Assembly: GCF_954871325.1 (NCBI RefSeq)
Contig: NC_088776.1
Location: forward strand, 7,323,985-7,387,984
Direction of reading: 5' to 3'
DNA length: 64,000 nt
Source of the DNA: Gordionus sp. m RMFG-2023
Taxonomy: Eukaryota; Nematomorpha; Gordioida; Chordodea; Parachordodidae
The notes below the pieces were generated by a model. It searched no databases, had not been told where the DNA came from, and worked only from the letters and a program-made list of their open reading frames with translations. A program made the position numbers and the translations under genes. Shown piece by piece: positions 12,898 through 25,662 of this stretch; the first letter of the stretch is position 1; each line of letters starts with the position of its first letter.

Positions 12898-13117
12898 TAG
12901 TGTTGTTAAAGGTCAATTTGAGCCTATTTTTAAAACGGCTAACTCAATATTTTATCCAGAAAAATATTATTTAAGCCTATAGATTTTGCTAATTGATGGC
13001 ACATAGGATTGAGCATGTATTGGCGAAATCTCGACGCTTAAGCGATATTTTCCTGGCTATAATGTTGAGTTAGCCATTTTTAAAAATCGGCTCAAATCGA
13101 GCCGTTTAACAACACTA
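12898..13117. mobile_element. M1 MITE, best-preserved reference copy
   Basis: A 220 bp element bounded by TAGTGTTGTTAAAGG and CCGTTTAACAACACTA. It has a perfect 8-bp target duplication GATATGAC (12890-12897 and 13118-13125). Each arm of about 60 bp carries an internal hairpin of the form GGCTCnnnnnGAGCC, followed by a gTTAACTCAATATTTT block and its complement. It has no coding capacity. The 8-bp duplication and terminal sequence place it with hAT transposons. Confidence 0.92.
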
Positions 13118-13125
13118 GATATGAC

Positions 13126-15148
13126 ACATTCACCATTATGTAATGATTTTTAAAATGTGTATATATTATTGTTATATATGTATAAATAAATATAAGGATC
13201 ATGATTAACTGCGCATGCTCTTGGCCCGTTAAGGGTTGTGGGCATGTTGCAGATCCTTTATCATGTCTCAATTATATAACTAATATTTTAGGTGTAGCGT
13301 CAATCAATTTATTCCATTGCTTATTGTTTTAAAGATTTTTTAAAATACATATATTTTCATACCTGTTTAGATTATATTTTATGGAAAATTTTTATTTTAT
13401 AAATATATTAAAAATCGATTCTATAATTTATTAATAAATTAAACCATTTTGTCTTTTATTATATTATTATTATTGATCAGGCAATCTATATATATAATTA
13501 TAAATAAAAAGCGATCATTAAAATACATTTATAATGCCCGATTTAACAGGCACCTCTACACCCCTCCCCCAGGTCAATTACGATATTACCACCACCCCCT
13601 ATATTTTTTACCCCTCAGCTATTCTAAAAATTAGTTTAAAAAAAAGAATACTAACTACCTTCTCATGAATGCATGCCGATAAATTAATCTGATTTAAGTG
13701 GGGGTTTTTCCGGTCTTATTATGACCGTACATTTGACTGGACCTATTTTAATTAAGTTCTCTGCTAGATGAAAACAGGTTAAAAAAGCTCTCAATCACCT
13801 TTCACTAATAGGAGATCATCGCCGCTTATTAAAATTTTTATACGAGTATTTCGACGCAACCCGGTGAAATATTGTGTTCTAATTGCTCGGACTGTCTTAT
13901 CATTTTTTTTAAGAGTTACTATAGAAAACTAATTTATTACATAAATTTTAAGTCTATCTTATACCTTATCCCTTTTCCACAAGATTATTCAATCATTTGA
14001 ACAATCGTTTTATTATCCCCCCTCCCCACTTTACCCCAAAATGTTATGGTATAAAATTAAAACTTCGATTAAAAAAATAATAAATGATGTAAACATACTC
14101 GATTTATTGAAGAGGAAGAAAAACGGGATATCTAATTAAATATAAATATTTTTTCTAAAATATAAGATAGAAAGGAAATAATAATAAATAAAATTTGGTT
14201 TTTTTAATATATTTCTCGTTATGCAGGAAGGAATTATTGTATAATCAATAATATTATGTGTACTACTAGATTGGCGAATATTAGTTGAAAATCGCCCATA
14301 CATAGGGGAGTCAGCTGTACATTTACGTATGGTGACTTTTAAATGCATTTGATAAATGAATCGCCAATCTCATAAATTTTGGTTTCGCGGAATCAGGTTA
14401 TATGCCTCTTTTAACCCCTATTAAATTCATAGTTTTAAAATTTGTTTATTTTGTAATCAAATTTGATGTGCTTGAGCAATACGATATAATTAAATTTAAA
14501 AAATATAATTATAAGAGATTAAGAAAAACCTTAAATTTTGCGTTCGCCATAATTTCTCAAAATTTTTAAATGAGCTTAAATTCTGGGAAGCTTGTTCAAT
14601 AACGACTCCGCTCCAATTCCAAATTGAGAAAAGTTTACAGGATCTGATATATGAATTTGGAATTTCTCAAAAAAACGAGGAAGGAATGATTGCTTTTGGG
14701 CAGATTATATTACAAACATAACTCACCCGATAGCAATTTATGTTTGTTGTACCAAATCAGCTGATTAATGCTTTACACCCCCCCCCCCCTTACCCTGCTA
14801 TGAGCTGAAATATATGAATTCATTCACATCAATATTTGATTGTTTTTAAAATGCTTACAACTGAGATTATCTATTATCTATATATATTTTTTCTAAAGCC
14901 ACGATTACTTAGGTGGGGGGGGGGGGTGCTACTATATTTTACAATAAATATTTATCGACACTTATATTTTATTTTTCCTTTTTCATTCTACTTTTCACAT
15001 TTAAGAGTAATGCGAAAATATAACACTAATCGTATTAAAGTGTTATTTGTATTCGATTCAACGAGAACTGTCTAACCAATGACATATAATACTTATCTAA
15101 ACTGATGATTCATTCATTAAAATGCATTTTGAGGCGTCGTCGAATACT
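13126..15148. other. intergenic with a small hairpin element
   Basis: No gene. AGATTGGCGAA at 14269 and its complement ending at 14370 bound about 100 bp that can fold back on itself; inner copies of CATAC/GTATG lengthen the stem. The homopolymer C run (14777) and G run (14914) are probably prone to assembly error. The missing syntaxin start exon was sought here and not found. Confidence 0.4.
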
Positions 15149-15304
15149 AATCAGCTGTTGACACGCCATTTTAGTTTCCATGTAAAAATTTTGTACGTTT
15201 AAAATGAAAGTGATTTATTAAAAAAATTTTACTAAAAAGTTTTCATAAAATTTTAATGTCAATTATTTATATGGGAAACCAAGATGGCTTGTCATCAGCT
15301 GATT
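15149..15304. mobile_element. short MITE with AATCAGCTG ends
   Basis: The left arm, AATCAGCTGTTGACACGCCA onward (15149-15181), is matched inverted by 15269-15304, whose complement reads AATCAGCTGATGACAAGCCA. Arms of about 35 bp enclose an AT-rich spacer. It sits just before the first visible syntaxin exon. No target duplication could be assigned. Confidence 0.65.
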
Positions 15305-15400
15305 TGTATTGACGGATATTAAAATGAATGAATCTAGTTAATATTATAACACAGTCGTATCGAAAATAAATTAAATTATAATAAATAAAATAAAATATAG

Positions 15401-18400
15401 GCTCAAAGTGACGAGGACGAAGTCGGAGGCGCCGCCGAAGATGTAGCTCTTGATGTCAGCGGTGGTCGGACCGGATTTATGGACGAATTCTTTGAACAAG
15501 TTATTAAATATACCAATTGTAAACGCCACTATCAGCAGTTTAATATTTTTCCCTATTTCGGGGAATTCCATAAATATCAGAATACTCATTACTTTCATTT
15601 TCCTTCAATCCTGGTTTGACTATTTTTTTGTTTTGTTTCCCATCTTTATGTAAATATTATTTGCCGAATATATCAATTGCTATTTTATATATATAATAGT
15701 TAGGCTGCTCTCATAATTTTTAAAGCGATAACGTTCATGTTTTACTATACCCCAGATGGAATCCAACGTGGCCACCCGTTCGGGCATGATATCCCCTTCG
15801 AAAACTTGTTCTCGGCCGCGGTTCGATTACTCCAAATGCGAGATCTATTCTCCCTTTTCTTTTCGTACCATCCCTATAAATTCTTATTTACTATTCTCAG
15901 AGATCTCATGGGTAGGGGGGGGGGCATTTAAACTCTGTTTCTTGAATTCTTTGAAGATTTTAATAAATTTAAGTACACCTGAATCTCCCTTCCCGTTCAG
16001 CACTTTTTATGCTTATTTTTTTTTAGGTGCTTATGTATAAACTTTAATCTACGATATTCCAACTATATCTATTTTCCAATAATAAGAATTTCCTGGTTTC
16101 TCGCGAATTCAAATGCGACTTTACTCCTGAGATTGGATTTGACATCCGCAAACTTTTATCCTCAGCTTTGATTTTTTTTAAACTAATCTTTCCTCGATAA
16201 ATCTACTATTTTTTCCCTCCCCCCTATCAGATGACGGCTTATCATTGTTCTTTTCTTCTGGAATATAGTCTATTTTTTTCTTTATACTAGATCTTGAATT
16301 ACACCTCTTATACTTAAAAGACTGGTAATATATTCTTACTGCTCTTCGTTTAATTTCTACTTTCGAAAAGAAAAACATGACAGGTGTCCGTTATCCCTGT
16401 TATTTTTCAAGGTTAACGGGGGGCTGTATATGCGAGATTATTCCTAAATCTACCCTCGAGTTTATATTCTTACTCGAATAACTTAGAATATCTGTTCTCG
16501 TTTTGGCTATAATACAATTATACAGTTTTCGTTAACTATGTCGACTAATGCCAAATAACTTTGCGAATCGCTAAGACCTCTTCAATGAGCGCTTTTAAGA
16601 ATTTGATGGCATTGATTACATCGACATCACGGACATAAAAGCTTTTCCCATAGCTACCCTCCTACAAAAAGAATTAATAAAAATTTTATTTATAACGATT
16701 TAAGGTAGAAGAAATCAGATCGAACATAAACAAAATAGCCGCGAATGTAGAAGAGGTCAAAAGGAAACACAGCGCCATCCTTTCAGCACCCCAATCCGAC
16801 GAAAGTAAAGGAATTTTCATTCACCATTTTGCTTTAAAAATAATATCTTTTCTACGTTATATTGTGAGTCATTTACCAATCGTTTTTAAATATGTGATAG
16901 TTCTTCTTATTTATTTATTAAATGACTATACCGGCTAGTATGTTTGCCTTTGTCATTTTTCTAATGTGAATGTGTTGATTTTTAATAATTTATTATGCTT
17001 AGAAAATAATCTTAAAAAAATTATTATTTATAACACCCTCCCTCAGAAGTCAAACAAGAACTCGAACAACTCATGGCAGACATCAAAAAGACCGCCAATA
17101 AAGTTCGCGCCAAATTAAAAGGTTTATTTTATTTATTCAAAGCATCTTACCACGAATCATCGACTCTAAATTCCACGTAGCTCTGAGATCCAAATTTATT
17201 TATAAGAGTTCTGTATTCATTTCCTTCTCATCTCATAACTACTAAATTGTTAATATATTATCGATTTTCTCATGCACATTTTTTCTTTATAAAGTCATGG
17301 AACAAGGTATTGAACAGGAAGAACAAGCTAACAAGACCTGTGCCGATTTGAGAATACGTAAAACGCAAGTTAGTTTTATTAATTATTTTTTAGTACACTT
17401 CACTCGGCTGATCCGACTGGGAGAGTTTCGAATATTTGTAACTTTTCCCTTAAATTAATTTTTTGAAGGGGGAATGTTCTCAAAAATTTTGACTCGCCTC
17501 GAACCCCTTAATAGCCTCTCCTTAGTGACGCTAATTTTTTTTTTAACGTTTCCTTTATAAGTTTATATGGGATGACCCCCTGAAACTCTTAAAATATTCA
17601 CGCATCCGCTCCTACTGATTTTAGGATTTTGGCTTTTTATCCAGGATATTTTGAATTTGTAAACTTCTGGAAAATTTAATATAATATAATGAGGATATTG
17701 CTCTATTTTCTTTAGCCGGCGTAACCAAGTTTTTTAACCAAAGTTGTTTGTTTTTTAAAAATATAGCTCACTTGGAAGAAGGGCTAAGCTAAACTTATCT
17801 AGTAAGCAGAATCTTTTTAATATAATATCAATTGTCTGAATTTAATAAGATTTTTTTTAATTGGGGAGGGGGAAGGAGTTCTAACGCCTCATCAGTATTG
17901 TGGACAGAGTGTGGGGATCGCTCCACAATCCCCATTTTCCGGCTTAAAATGGAAGCTAATTCCGAAGCTGAGAAAAAGATTGTAACTACGGATTTATTCT
18001 TCAAATATTTATTTTAAAATAAATATTCAATTTTCCGAGTAAAACAATAATTTGAAGTTCATCCTCTTCAGGTTCTAAAAATGCGCTCTGGTGAGGCATT
18101 CAAAAAAAATATATATAATTGAATATCTTTTCAAGATTGCAAAAGTTATCATTATCCTTAAAAAACATTTTGATTCCAAATAATTTGATATTGTTTTTTA
18201 AAAAATTATCGGCTTCAAATTAAAAAAAGATGTTTTGTAGTTAATAGTTTCGTCATTTACACTTTGATATAGCAAACTTTTGTTGTATATCCGTAAAATT
18301 TATTCTCTATTTTCAACATTAAAGAAGGTGAAAGTTTGTTCATATTATTATGTTATCCATATTTATAATAATAACATCAGTATATTTTTCAACATGTTTA

Positions 18401-21400
18401 AATTAAACCTTATGTGTAGACGTTTCCCAACTCTTGTTATAAAAATTATTTTGAGGATAAGTTTTAGAATATTTTAAAAAACATAATTTTAGAGGCTCAA
18501 AATTTTTTAATAATGCCTTCAATCACAGGAATGATAGTCCCCCAAATAAATTTATTCTACCCTAGCCTACCCCACTTGGGTGCCTACCCACCTCAAAAAA
18601 TTTTAATGCAAACTGTTCCTACCCGGTGCCTCTAACAATATTCTATTCATGTTGAGTTGATTATTTTGTAAAATTCAAAGAAAAAAAAATTATACATAGT
18701 TCATTTTCTTATTCATAATGTGATGTTTTTATCATTTAAATAAATTTATATATCTATTCTTATGGATCCTATTTTTAAAGCCTCTCATTTTGTCTGGCCG
18801 AACAATATTTCATTTTATCCTAGCTATTTATTTGGTATAACTCGTAAAAAAATGATATCGTGATTCTCTAATTTTATTATTTAAATAGGATTTTATATCT
18901 ATTCCAATAAATATTTAAATAAGATTTTATATCTATTCACAAGGATGTTAAATTTTTTTAAAAAAAGTTGATAGTTTGCTAGTCAATATGGTAGATCTGG
19001 CCACCCTGAATTGTGGTTAATAATTTTTAAAATATATATATATATAACTGGCTTTGATTGGTTTACTTAAATAGCCGAGTCCTCACGATCGGTTTGCGCT
19101 AAAAATAAATAATGATCACTATTTATCATCTATCCCCTTAGCAATCCACTCTTTCTCGCAAATTTGTCGAAGTTATGACCGATTACAACACGACCCAAAC
19201 AGATTACAGGGAAAGGTGCAAGGCTAGGATACAAAGGCAGCTAGAAATTAGTAATATTTAAGAAAAAAATTCATATGTAATATATTTGGTATCGATTTAA
19301 GCGGTTGTATCAAAGACCTTCATAGGCTGGATATGGGCCATATATTATATTTTCTTATTGGGCCTGGGTTTTAAAAAATAAAAATTTGTAATGGGATTGG
19401 GCCCTAAATTTTTTTAAAATTTAAATTTTTAAAGTCCTGTGAGCTAATTTGACATCATCATATTGAATGTTATTTATTAACGTTTAAAACCACTCAATGA
19501 TTTAATTTTACATTTTAAAATAAATATACAAATGTATTCAATCGTATTTTATCAATAATAAAAAAAATTATGCTTTTGTTTTTAGTTTATTATCATGTAA
19601 ATTTTAGCTATATTTCCGTTTCGATTTTTTCTGAATTACTTGATTTTACATATTATTTAAATATATTTTAATTGAAAAATTTTGAAAACTGTTTATTTTA
19701 TAAAGAAGACAAAATATTTAAATATGTCATCATGAATTTATATTTTTTTAGAATTTTAATTATTTTTGTAAATATAATTTTAAAATTATGATGCCAAATT
19801 AACTCATTGGATATTTAATAAGTTATTTTAATAATATTGAATAAATTTTATTTTTTATAGATGTCAAATAAAATAATTATAATTGAAGGTGATATTTCGG
19901 AAACAGATATTGATAATAGTGGGATAATTTTAACCATCCTATTGACAATATAGATATAGATTCGCCCATAAATGCACTCCACATAGAACTTGATAATGTT
20001 CATGAAGGTCTTAGTTTTCCTAATCTCAGTAGTAATTGGGTATTAAAAAATATTGAATCATTTGATACAACATTCTAAAAAATTTTCTAATCCCCCAAAT
20101 AATATTCCAACACCATATCACTTCGAATAATATTTCATTTAATGCATGGTTATTGTATCGAAGACATTACTTCAAAAAAATGAAAATTTTTTATAAAACT
20201 TATAACATTTAAATCTCAAATAGTTCCTGCCTTGTTAATGGCAGGTAAAATTAGTAAAAGAAAAATAGGGAGACCATCAAATGAAAATCCTAAAATACAA
20301 AAAGGATCTAAGTTACCTCAGATAATAACTGACGTTAGATATGATAATTTAGGGCATTGGCCAGAAATTTCTAAGACTCGAAAAAGGTGTAAATTATGTG
20401 TTATCGCATATTTAAGGACTATGTGAAAAAATTTATGCTTATAACTATGAAATAAATTTAAAAAAATTTTTCATAATATATAAATAAATATTTTTTTATA
20501 TACATGCATTTCGTTCAATGATGCCAAATTGTATCATGTTTTTTTTTACCTGTATACTATGAAATAAAAGTCAAAATAAAAATTTTACATCCTTGGTGTA
20601 TATAAATGAAGATTTTTTATAAAAATTTTTTTTTATTTTTATTTCAAAAAGTCGAGCTTTAAAGGGGTTAAAAAGTTTATAAACTTTAAAAAATATTCTT
20701 CTGTAAAGTATAGGATGGTAGGATCCCCTGAATCAAAATTGTACCTTTTGTAGAAACTTAAAAATTTTATTACCAGTCATATAATAATGGTCATAATTAG
20801 ATACCCTTTTAAGAATTATCAGATTTAAATGCTCTAAAAATAATTTTTTTTTAATTTAAAAAATAATAGCCGGAAGAGCCACAACCAACGAGGAGCTCGA
20901 AGAAATGCTGGAAAGCGGAAATCCTGCCATATTTACACAAGGGGTTTATATTTTTGGACCTCTTATAAATTCTATTTGTTTCACCTATTTGTTTTGGAAT
21001 GAATAGTCAATATATTTGTATTTTTTTTAAATTTGAATGAATATATATATATATTACCTTGAAAGTAGTGTTGTTATAAGGTTCGTTTTGAGCCGGATTT
21101 TTAAAAACGGTTAACTCAATACTCAAGCCTGAAGATTTTGGTCAAAGAAGGAACAAAGGTCTAAATATATATTATCGAAATCTCAAGGCTTAGGCAATAT
21201 TTTTCTGGCTAAAACATGGAGTTAGCCATATTTAAAAATCGGCTCAAAACGAGCCTATTAATAACACTATTTGAAAGAACACCTTTCAAAACGGCTCGAT
21301 TTGAGTCGATTTTTAAAAACGGTTGACTCGGTATTTTAGCCAGAAAAAAAAGTGTATTGCTTAAGACTCGAGATTTCTCTAATAGATGTCCAAACCCTTG

Positions 21401-23017
21401 TACCTTCTATAAGAAAAATTCTTCAGACTTGCTTAATATTTTTCTGGATAAGAATATTGAGGTCGGTGAATCCTTATTTTATAAATAAATAATGATTTAA
21501 AAATTTAAAAGGATTTTTGATATTTCTTTAAATTTCTAAATATTAGCGAATATTTATTCATAAAATTGACACACACACTCGCATTTATTTTTCGCTGGTG
21601 AATATTATTTTTTTTTAATTATAAGTCACAGCCACAAGTTTTTAAAAAATATAAAATATTATTTACTCAAAGTTTTTTAAAAAAAATAATTTACAAAACA
21701 TTTAAGATAATTATGGAATCACAGCAGGCCAAGCAATCCTTGGCCGATATCGAAGCCCGTCACCAAGATATCATCAAATTGGAGAACAGCATAAGGGAGT
21801 TGCACGATATGTTTATGGATATGGCCATGCTAGTCGAGAGTCAAGTTTGTTAGAAAAAAATAAAATATTTAATAATGTTAAAATATAAATTTCGGTTCAA
21901 TATTGATGTATTTATGAGATGAGAATTATAGGAAAAAATATTTTGAAATTCGATATTCGCTATCCGTTTTTATTTCTGGTCTCCTCCATATTCCAATTAA
22001 TGACGATATTATAAATAAGGGAGAAATGATCGATAGAATCGAGTACAACGTGGAGCAATCGGTCGATTACATAGAAACCGCCAAAATGGATACCAAAAAA
22101 GCCGTCAAATATCAAAGCAAAGCCCGAAGGGTTCGAATAATATCTATGATATGTCGTCAGTTGTGTATACTATATTATTTTATATCCACACTTTTTTTTG
22201 CAAGAAGCATTATTTTCCGATAAATCAATTCTTAAAAATTATAAAATATGATTTAGAATTAATCCTTTATTTTGTATTATTCTCCTATTTAAAAATACAA
22301 TCAATATTTTTATAAATTATTTTTTTGTGATGCTTCTTGTAAAAAAATTTTAAAAATGGATACACAATACTATAACACTCAGCCGATGATGCATAATATA
22401 TTCTCTTTTCAATATTCACTAAAACTATATCCTATCATATCGTGATATCAATCGACAGATAATTTGAATAATTTGGTATAAAAAATTTATGCGGATGACT
22501 TGCTGATTTATTTTGATGGTAGAAATTTTTGATTGAATCGTGGAGTACAATTTACTTTTTCTATCTAGTCATTTTTCTAAGTCTCCTAGTATTTAATTTG
22601 CTGTGAGAGCTTTGAACTAAATATTAACATTTATTGGGTCTCCGAGATTCCTTATTACATGCTTGGTCCGGGTCAGGATTCTTGAATTGCCTTATTTTCG
22701 AGATTTTTCCAAAAGATGGCCAAATCTTCGTGCTATCCTTTGGCGGAATATCGAGACTTGGGTAATATTAGTTTGGCAAATTTTTTGATTTGATTGGTCT
22801 ATTTTCGAAGTTTTATTTAAAGAAAAAGAATTTATTTTTATTATGCAGTTTTTGTAATAATTAAATATAAGATCTGTTGGGTGATTTTTTTTAACAAATT
22901 AGAAATTAAAATTTTTTTAAACATTTTATATAATTTAAGAAAAAAATACTCATCATCATATGCTTAGCTGTCCTCATTATCATTCTTATCTCAGTCCTAG
23001 CTGGAATATTTGGGTAA
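15401..23017 (+). CDS. STX1A: syntaxin-1 (plasma-membrane Qa-SNARE), lacking only the start exon
   Basis: Qa-SNARE of the neuronal/plasma-membrane fusion machinery, expected to pair with SNAP-25 and synaptobrevin. Exons: 15401-15499, 16705-16804, 17047-17121, 17295-17368, 19142-19250, 20870-20943, 21707-21844, 22020-22130, 22940-23017 (stop TAA). All joins keep phase and use GT/AG. They encode 285 residues; animal syntaxin-1 is about 290. The first visible exon begins AQSDEDEV and ends GFMDEFFEQ, so only the usual dozen residues of MTKDRL type are missing upstream. Seen in order: Habc helices ([19 protein letters not shown]), linker, SNARE helix from [10 protein letters not shown], the ionic-layer Gln as the last codon of the seventh visible exon (LVESQ), basic KARRKK, and a C-terminal membrane anchor of about 20 hydrophobic residues ending GIFG. 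A possible AATAAA lies at 23033. Codons are richer in GC than the introns. Confidence 0.95.
15500..16704 (+). other. syntaxin intron with a GC-richer island
   Basis: About 15735-15850 and 16180-16400 are more GC-rich than the rest of the intron and have overlapping short frames. Neither gives a recognisable peptide nor is needed for syntaxin, since flanking exons join in phase. An alternative exon or regulatory element is possible but unsupported. Confidence 0.3.
19430..20667 (+). mobile_element. internally deleted piggyBac-type transposon in a syntaxin intron
   Basis: A start codon at 19861 opens [19 protein letters not shown], like the N terminus of the piggyBac copies at 58-61 kb ([15 protein letters not shown]). 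After an internal deletion the C-terminal tail follows (about 20230-20425): GRPSNENP, then [11 protein letters not shown] and RCKLC, matching piggyBac C-terminal cysteine-rich tails. All three catalytic Asp regions are gone. The right end reads GCTTTAAAGGGG followed by TTAA (20668-20671), the piggyBac target. The sub-terminal ATGATGCCAAATTGTATC resembles the 3' region of the other copies. The left end near 19430 is approximate. Confidence 0.75.
21066..21269. mobile_element. M1 MITE copy in a syntaxin intron
   Basis: Begins TAGTGTTGTTATAAGG and ends with AATAACACTA. Flanks are CTTGAAAG (21058-21065) and TTTGAAAG (21270-21277), 7 of 8 identical. Full family length, about 204 bp. Confidence 0.85.
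21280..21472. mobile_element. second M1 fragment abutting the first
   Basis: From AAACGGCTCGATTTGAG to GATAAGAATATTGAGG the M1 sequence is repeated in the same orientation, but the terminal GTTGTT and the right arm are lost. Two M1 copies within 10 bp suggest insertion next to an existing copy, or a truncated tandem. Confidence 0.65.
22680..22800. mobile_element. strongly decayed M1 fragment in the last syntaxin intron
   Basis: Only the middle is recognisable: GAGATTTTTCC, then TTTGGCGGAATATCGAGAC and TTGGGTAATATTAGTTTGGC, aligning to the M1 interior. No terminal repeats remain. Confidence 0.4.
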
Positions 23018-24469
23018 AATTTACCTTTATTAAATAAATATTATATATTATATTGTATATCCAAATAAGCTTTGATGACTACAGATAAAACCCCGATGTA
23101 TTTTAACATTTACCGTTCTTCTCCCGATAATCCTTTAATATTTTCAAGGTTTTTTAAACGTTTTCCTCAATTCAAACGGTTAAAATTCCTGGTTCATTTG
23201 AGAAATGTGGAATCGGGGTTTTAACTGGAAATTGGCTGAAGAAGCTTGACAATCAGCTAGTAAAATATTTTCGTAAGCGATCATGTTTTAGGGCTGCATT
23301 TGTCCTAATTAGACAGTTTATAATCCTAATTACATTATTGATTACGAAAAGAAAATTATCTTTGGGCATAGGCCCATATGATAATTCTGTAAAGAAAACC
23401 ATATTTTTTTGATAATTATTTGTATTGCATGTTGATGTTTCATATAAGGTTTGGTTTTTCGGAATTTCTCGATTTCAAATCATTTAACTGAAGGGCGATA
23501 TTTTAAATTTGAAATCTGATTTACCTTTATATGTATTCCCAGCATGTGTAAGGATACCTCTAACCAGGCAATCAACTGTAAATCGGTTCGGTATATAATA
23601 ACGGTTAATACCGGGTAAACTATTCAGGTTTGGGTTAGATCCCTTCCTATGACCCTATAAAATTGAGACCATTTCGCCATTAACTTTTGCATATCGTCGG
23701 GTCAATATTTCTATGTTCTCTGTATCTACTTTTGACAAAATGGATTTTTTTTTCCAATAAATCCATTCCTTAATGTTATATTGATTCATATTCCAAATAA
23801 AAATGTGAGAAAAAAAATTTAATAATTAGTTTATTTATTAACAATATTATATTTATTCAATCTGTTATTTAATAGAATATTACAATATTTTAATCTTCAA
23901 TAACTAATCGAATTACAAATATCTAGTCATTTAATTTCTTAAGATGTGGCTATTTCAAAATTTTGTTAATTTTAAATAATGAAAATGTTATCCATCTAAA
24001 ACTTAAGTAATTTTTTTTGTCTTTAAAGAAAAGGCCACTTTTTATAGTGCAATTTTTGTATATGGAACATTTTTTTAACTTTTTATTGGAAATAATATTA
24101 TTTTTTTTACAAAGTTATAAAAATAAGTTTTCTGTGAATATTATTTTTTAGGATACGCTATGATAAGTTGCCTAGATATCATTCTAATACATAAAAAAAA
24201 ATTCTATGTCTTTATTCGTTGAAAATAAACCATGTAAATAATTTTTGGAAATGCTCTCCTGATTGAAAATAATGGATCATTAAAATATTGACCCGACAAT
24301 ATATATATTTTTTATTACTTAATCGAAAAGTTCAATTACCATCTTTCTGAAATTTACTTTGTATGTATGCACTCTATGCATGCCAGATATACGTATCGGG
24401 ATAAAATCATATTTTTTAATAAAAAATTTGTACTCACTAAATTATTTCAAATCGATTTAACACGCGTAT
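23018..24469. other. syntaxin 3' flank, no gene
   Basis: AT-rich, with a plausible polyadenylation hexamer AATAAA at 23033-23038. Patches of mixed composition around 23060-23720 give no frame or repeat I recognise. Confidence 0.4.
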
Positions 24470-24688
24470 ATTTGTTAAATGGCTCGATTTGAACCGATTA
24501 AAATGGCTAACTCGATATTTAACTTAGAAAAAATATTATGCCAGCCTGAAAATTTTAGATATAGATGGGACAAAGGTTTGGAAGTCTATTAACAAAATCT
24601 TGAAGTTCAGGCACAATATTTTTCTGACTAAAATATTGAGTTAGCCATTTTAAAAAAATAGGCTCAAAACGAGTTGCTTAACACCATT
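24470..24688. mobile_element. M1 MITE copy, intergenic
   Basis: The ends TTTGTTAAATGGCTCG and GAGTTGCTTAACACCATT flank the usual M1 middle (AGCCTGAAAATTTTAG, GACTAAAATATTGAGTTAGC). The terminal TAGTG is eroded on the left and no target duplication remains. Confidence 0.75.
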
Positions 24689-25067
24689 ACGTAAAAAAAA
24701 ACTATATTTGTTTTCTTCAATTTTAAATGAAATGCGTTTTCTTTTAAATTTTGATTAATTCCTGTTTATATGTGTAACGAAATATTTTTAAACTTAATAA
24801 TTTCTTTTTCTTTTTTTATAATTTTTAACCCTTATTTTTTTTTAATCATCTACTTGTATACAACGTTAAAAAGTTAATCTCTCTCGAAATTTATCGCATA
24901 AATTTGAAACAATACCTTTAAAAATATGTTCCGGACAAAGTAACAAACACAACCATTATAACTTCATTGTGTCGATTTATTATTTTTAAAGTAAATAAAA
25001 TTATTTATTATACCATTTGCTATATGCATTCAATGCTTTTCTATTTTTTGGACATTTATATTTTGAT

Positions 25068-25654
25068 CAGGGTTATATATTTGACCGGTCATAAACGAAA
25101 TTTAAGTAAATATTTTTTTTAAGGCATTATTAACTTTAATGATAGTCATTAAATCTATATAAATTTTCAATATTTTTTAACTGGTAAGGAGTAATTTTTT
25201 TGATTCATATTCAATATTATCTATCCTAAATCTATTTCTGTTTTAGTGTGAATATTAATCCAAATCGACCAATTCCTTTCTGGATAGTAAAATTCCCCTT
25301 TAGGCAAAGGTGGGTAAAGCCCATTCCACTAACTTGATATTACCCTGATTTTTCCTTATGGAAGTTAATGCTTTTCACATATTTTTGCTATTAAACATGC
25401 CGCTTTTCTTTCTGAAATTTATGATATCACTTATAATATTTTGATCATCACCACCTTGTAAGATGTCTAATTCTTCTATTATATCTCATTAAATTCACTA
25501 CTGGTAAGATCTACTTCCCTTGATACTGGGGACCCAATAATTTTTTTCCTCTTTTTTTTCAAATATATTTTTAATTTATTTTTTCTTAAGATTTTTTTGA
25601 GTATTATACCAGGTCAAATACTCCTCCGGTCAATTGACCGACTTGCCAACCCTG
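25068..25654. mobile_element. hAT-like MITE with CAGGGTT ends
   Basis: The left end CAGGGTTATATATTTGACCG and the inverted right end CAGGGTTGGCAAGTCGGTCA share CAGGGTT and the GACCG/GGTCA motif. Flanking 8-mers ATTTTGAT (25060-25067) and ATCTTGAT (25655-25662) agree at 7 of 8. The 587 bp interior has no transposase. Confidence 0.75.
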
Positions 25655-25662
25655 ATCTTGAT

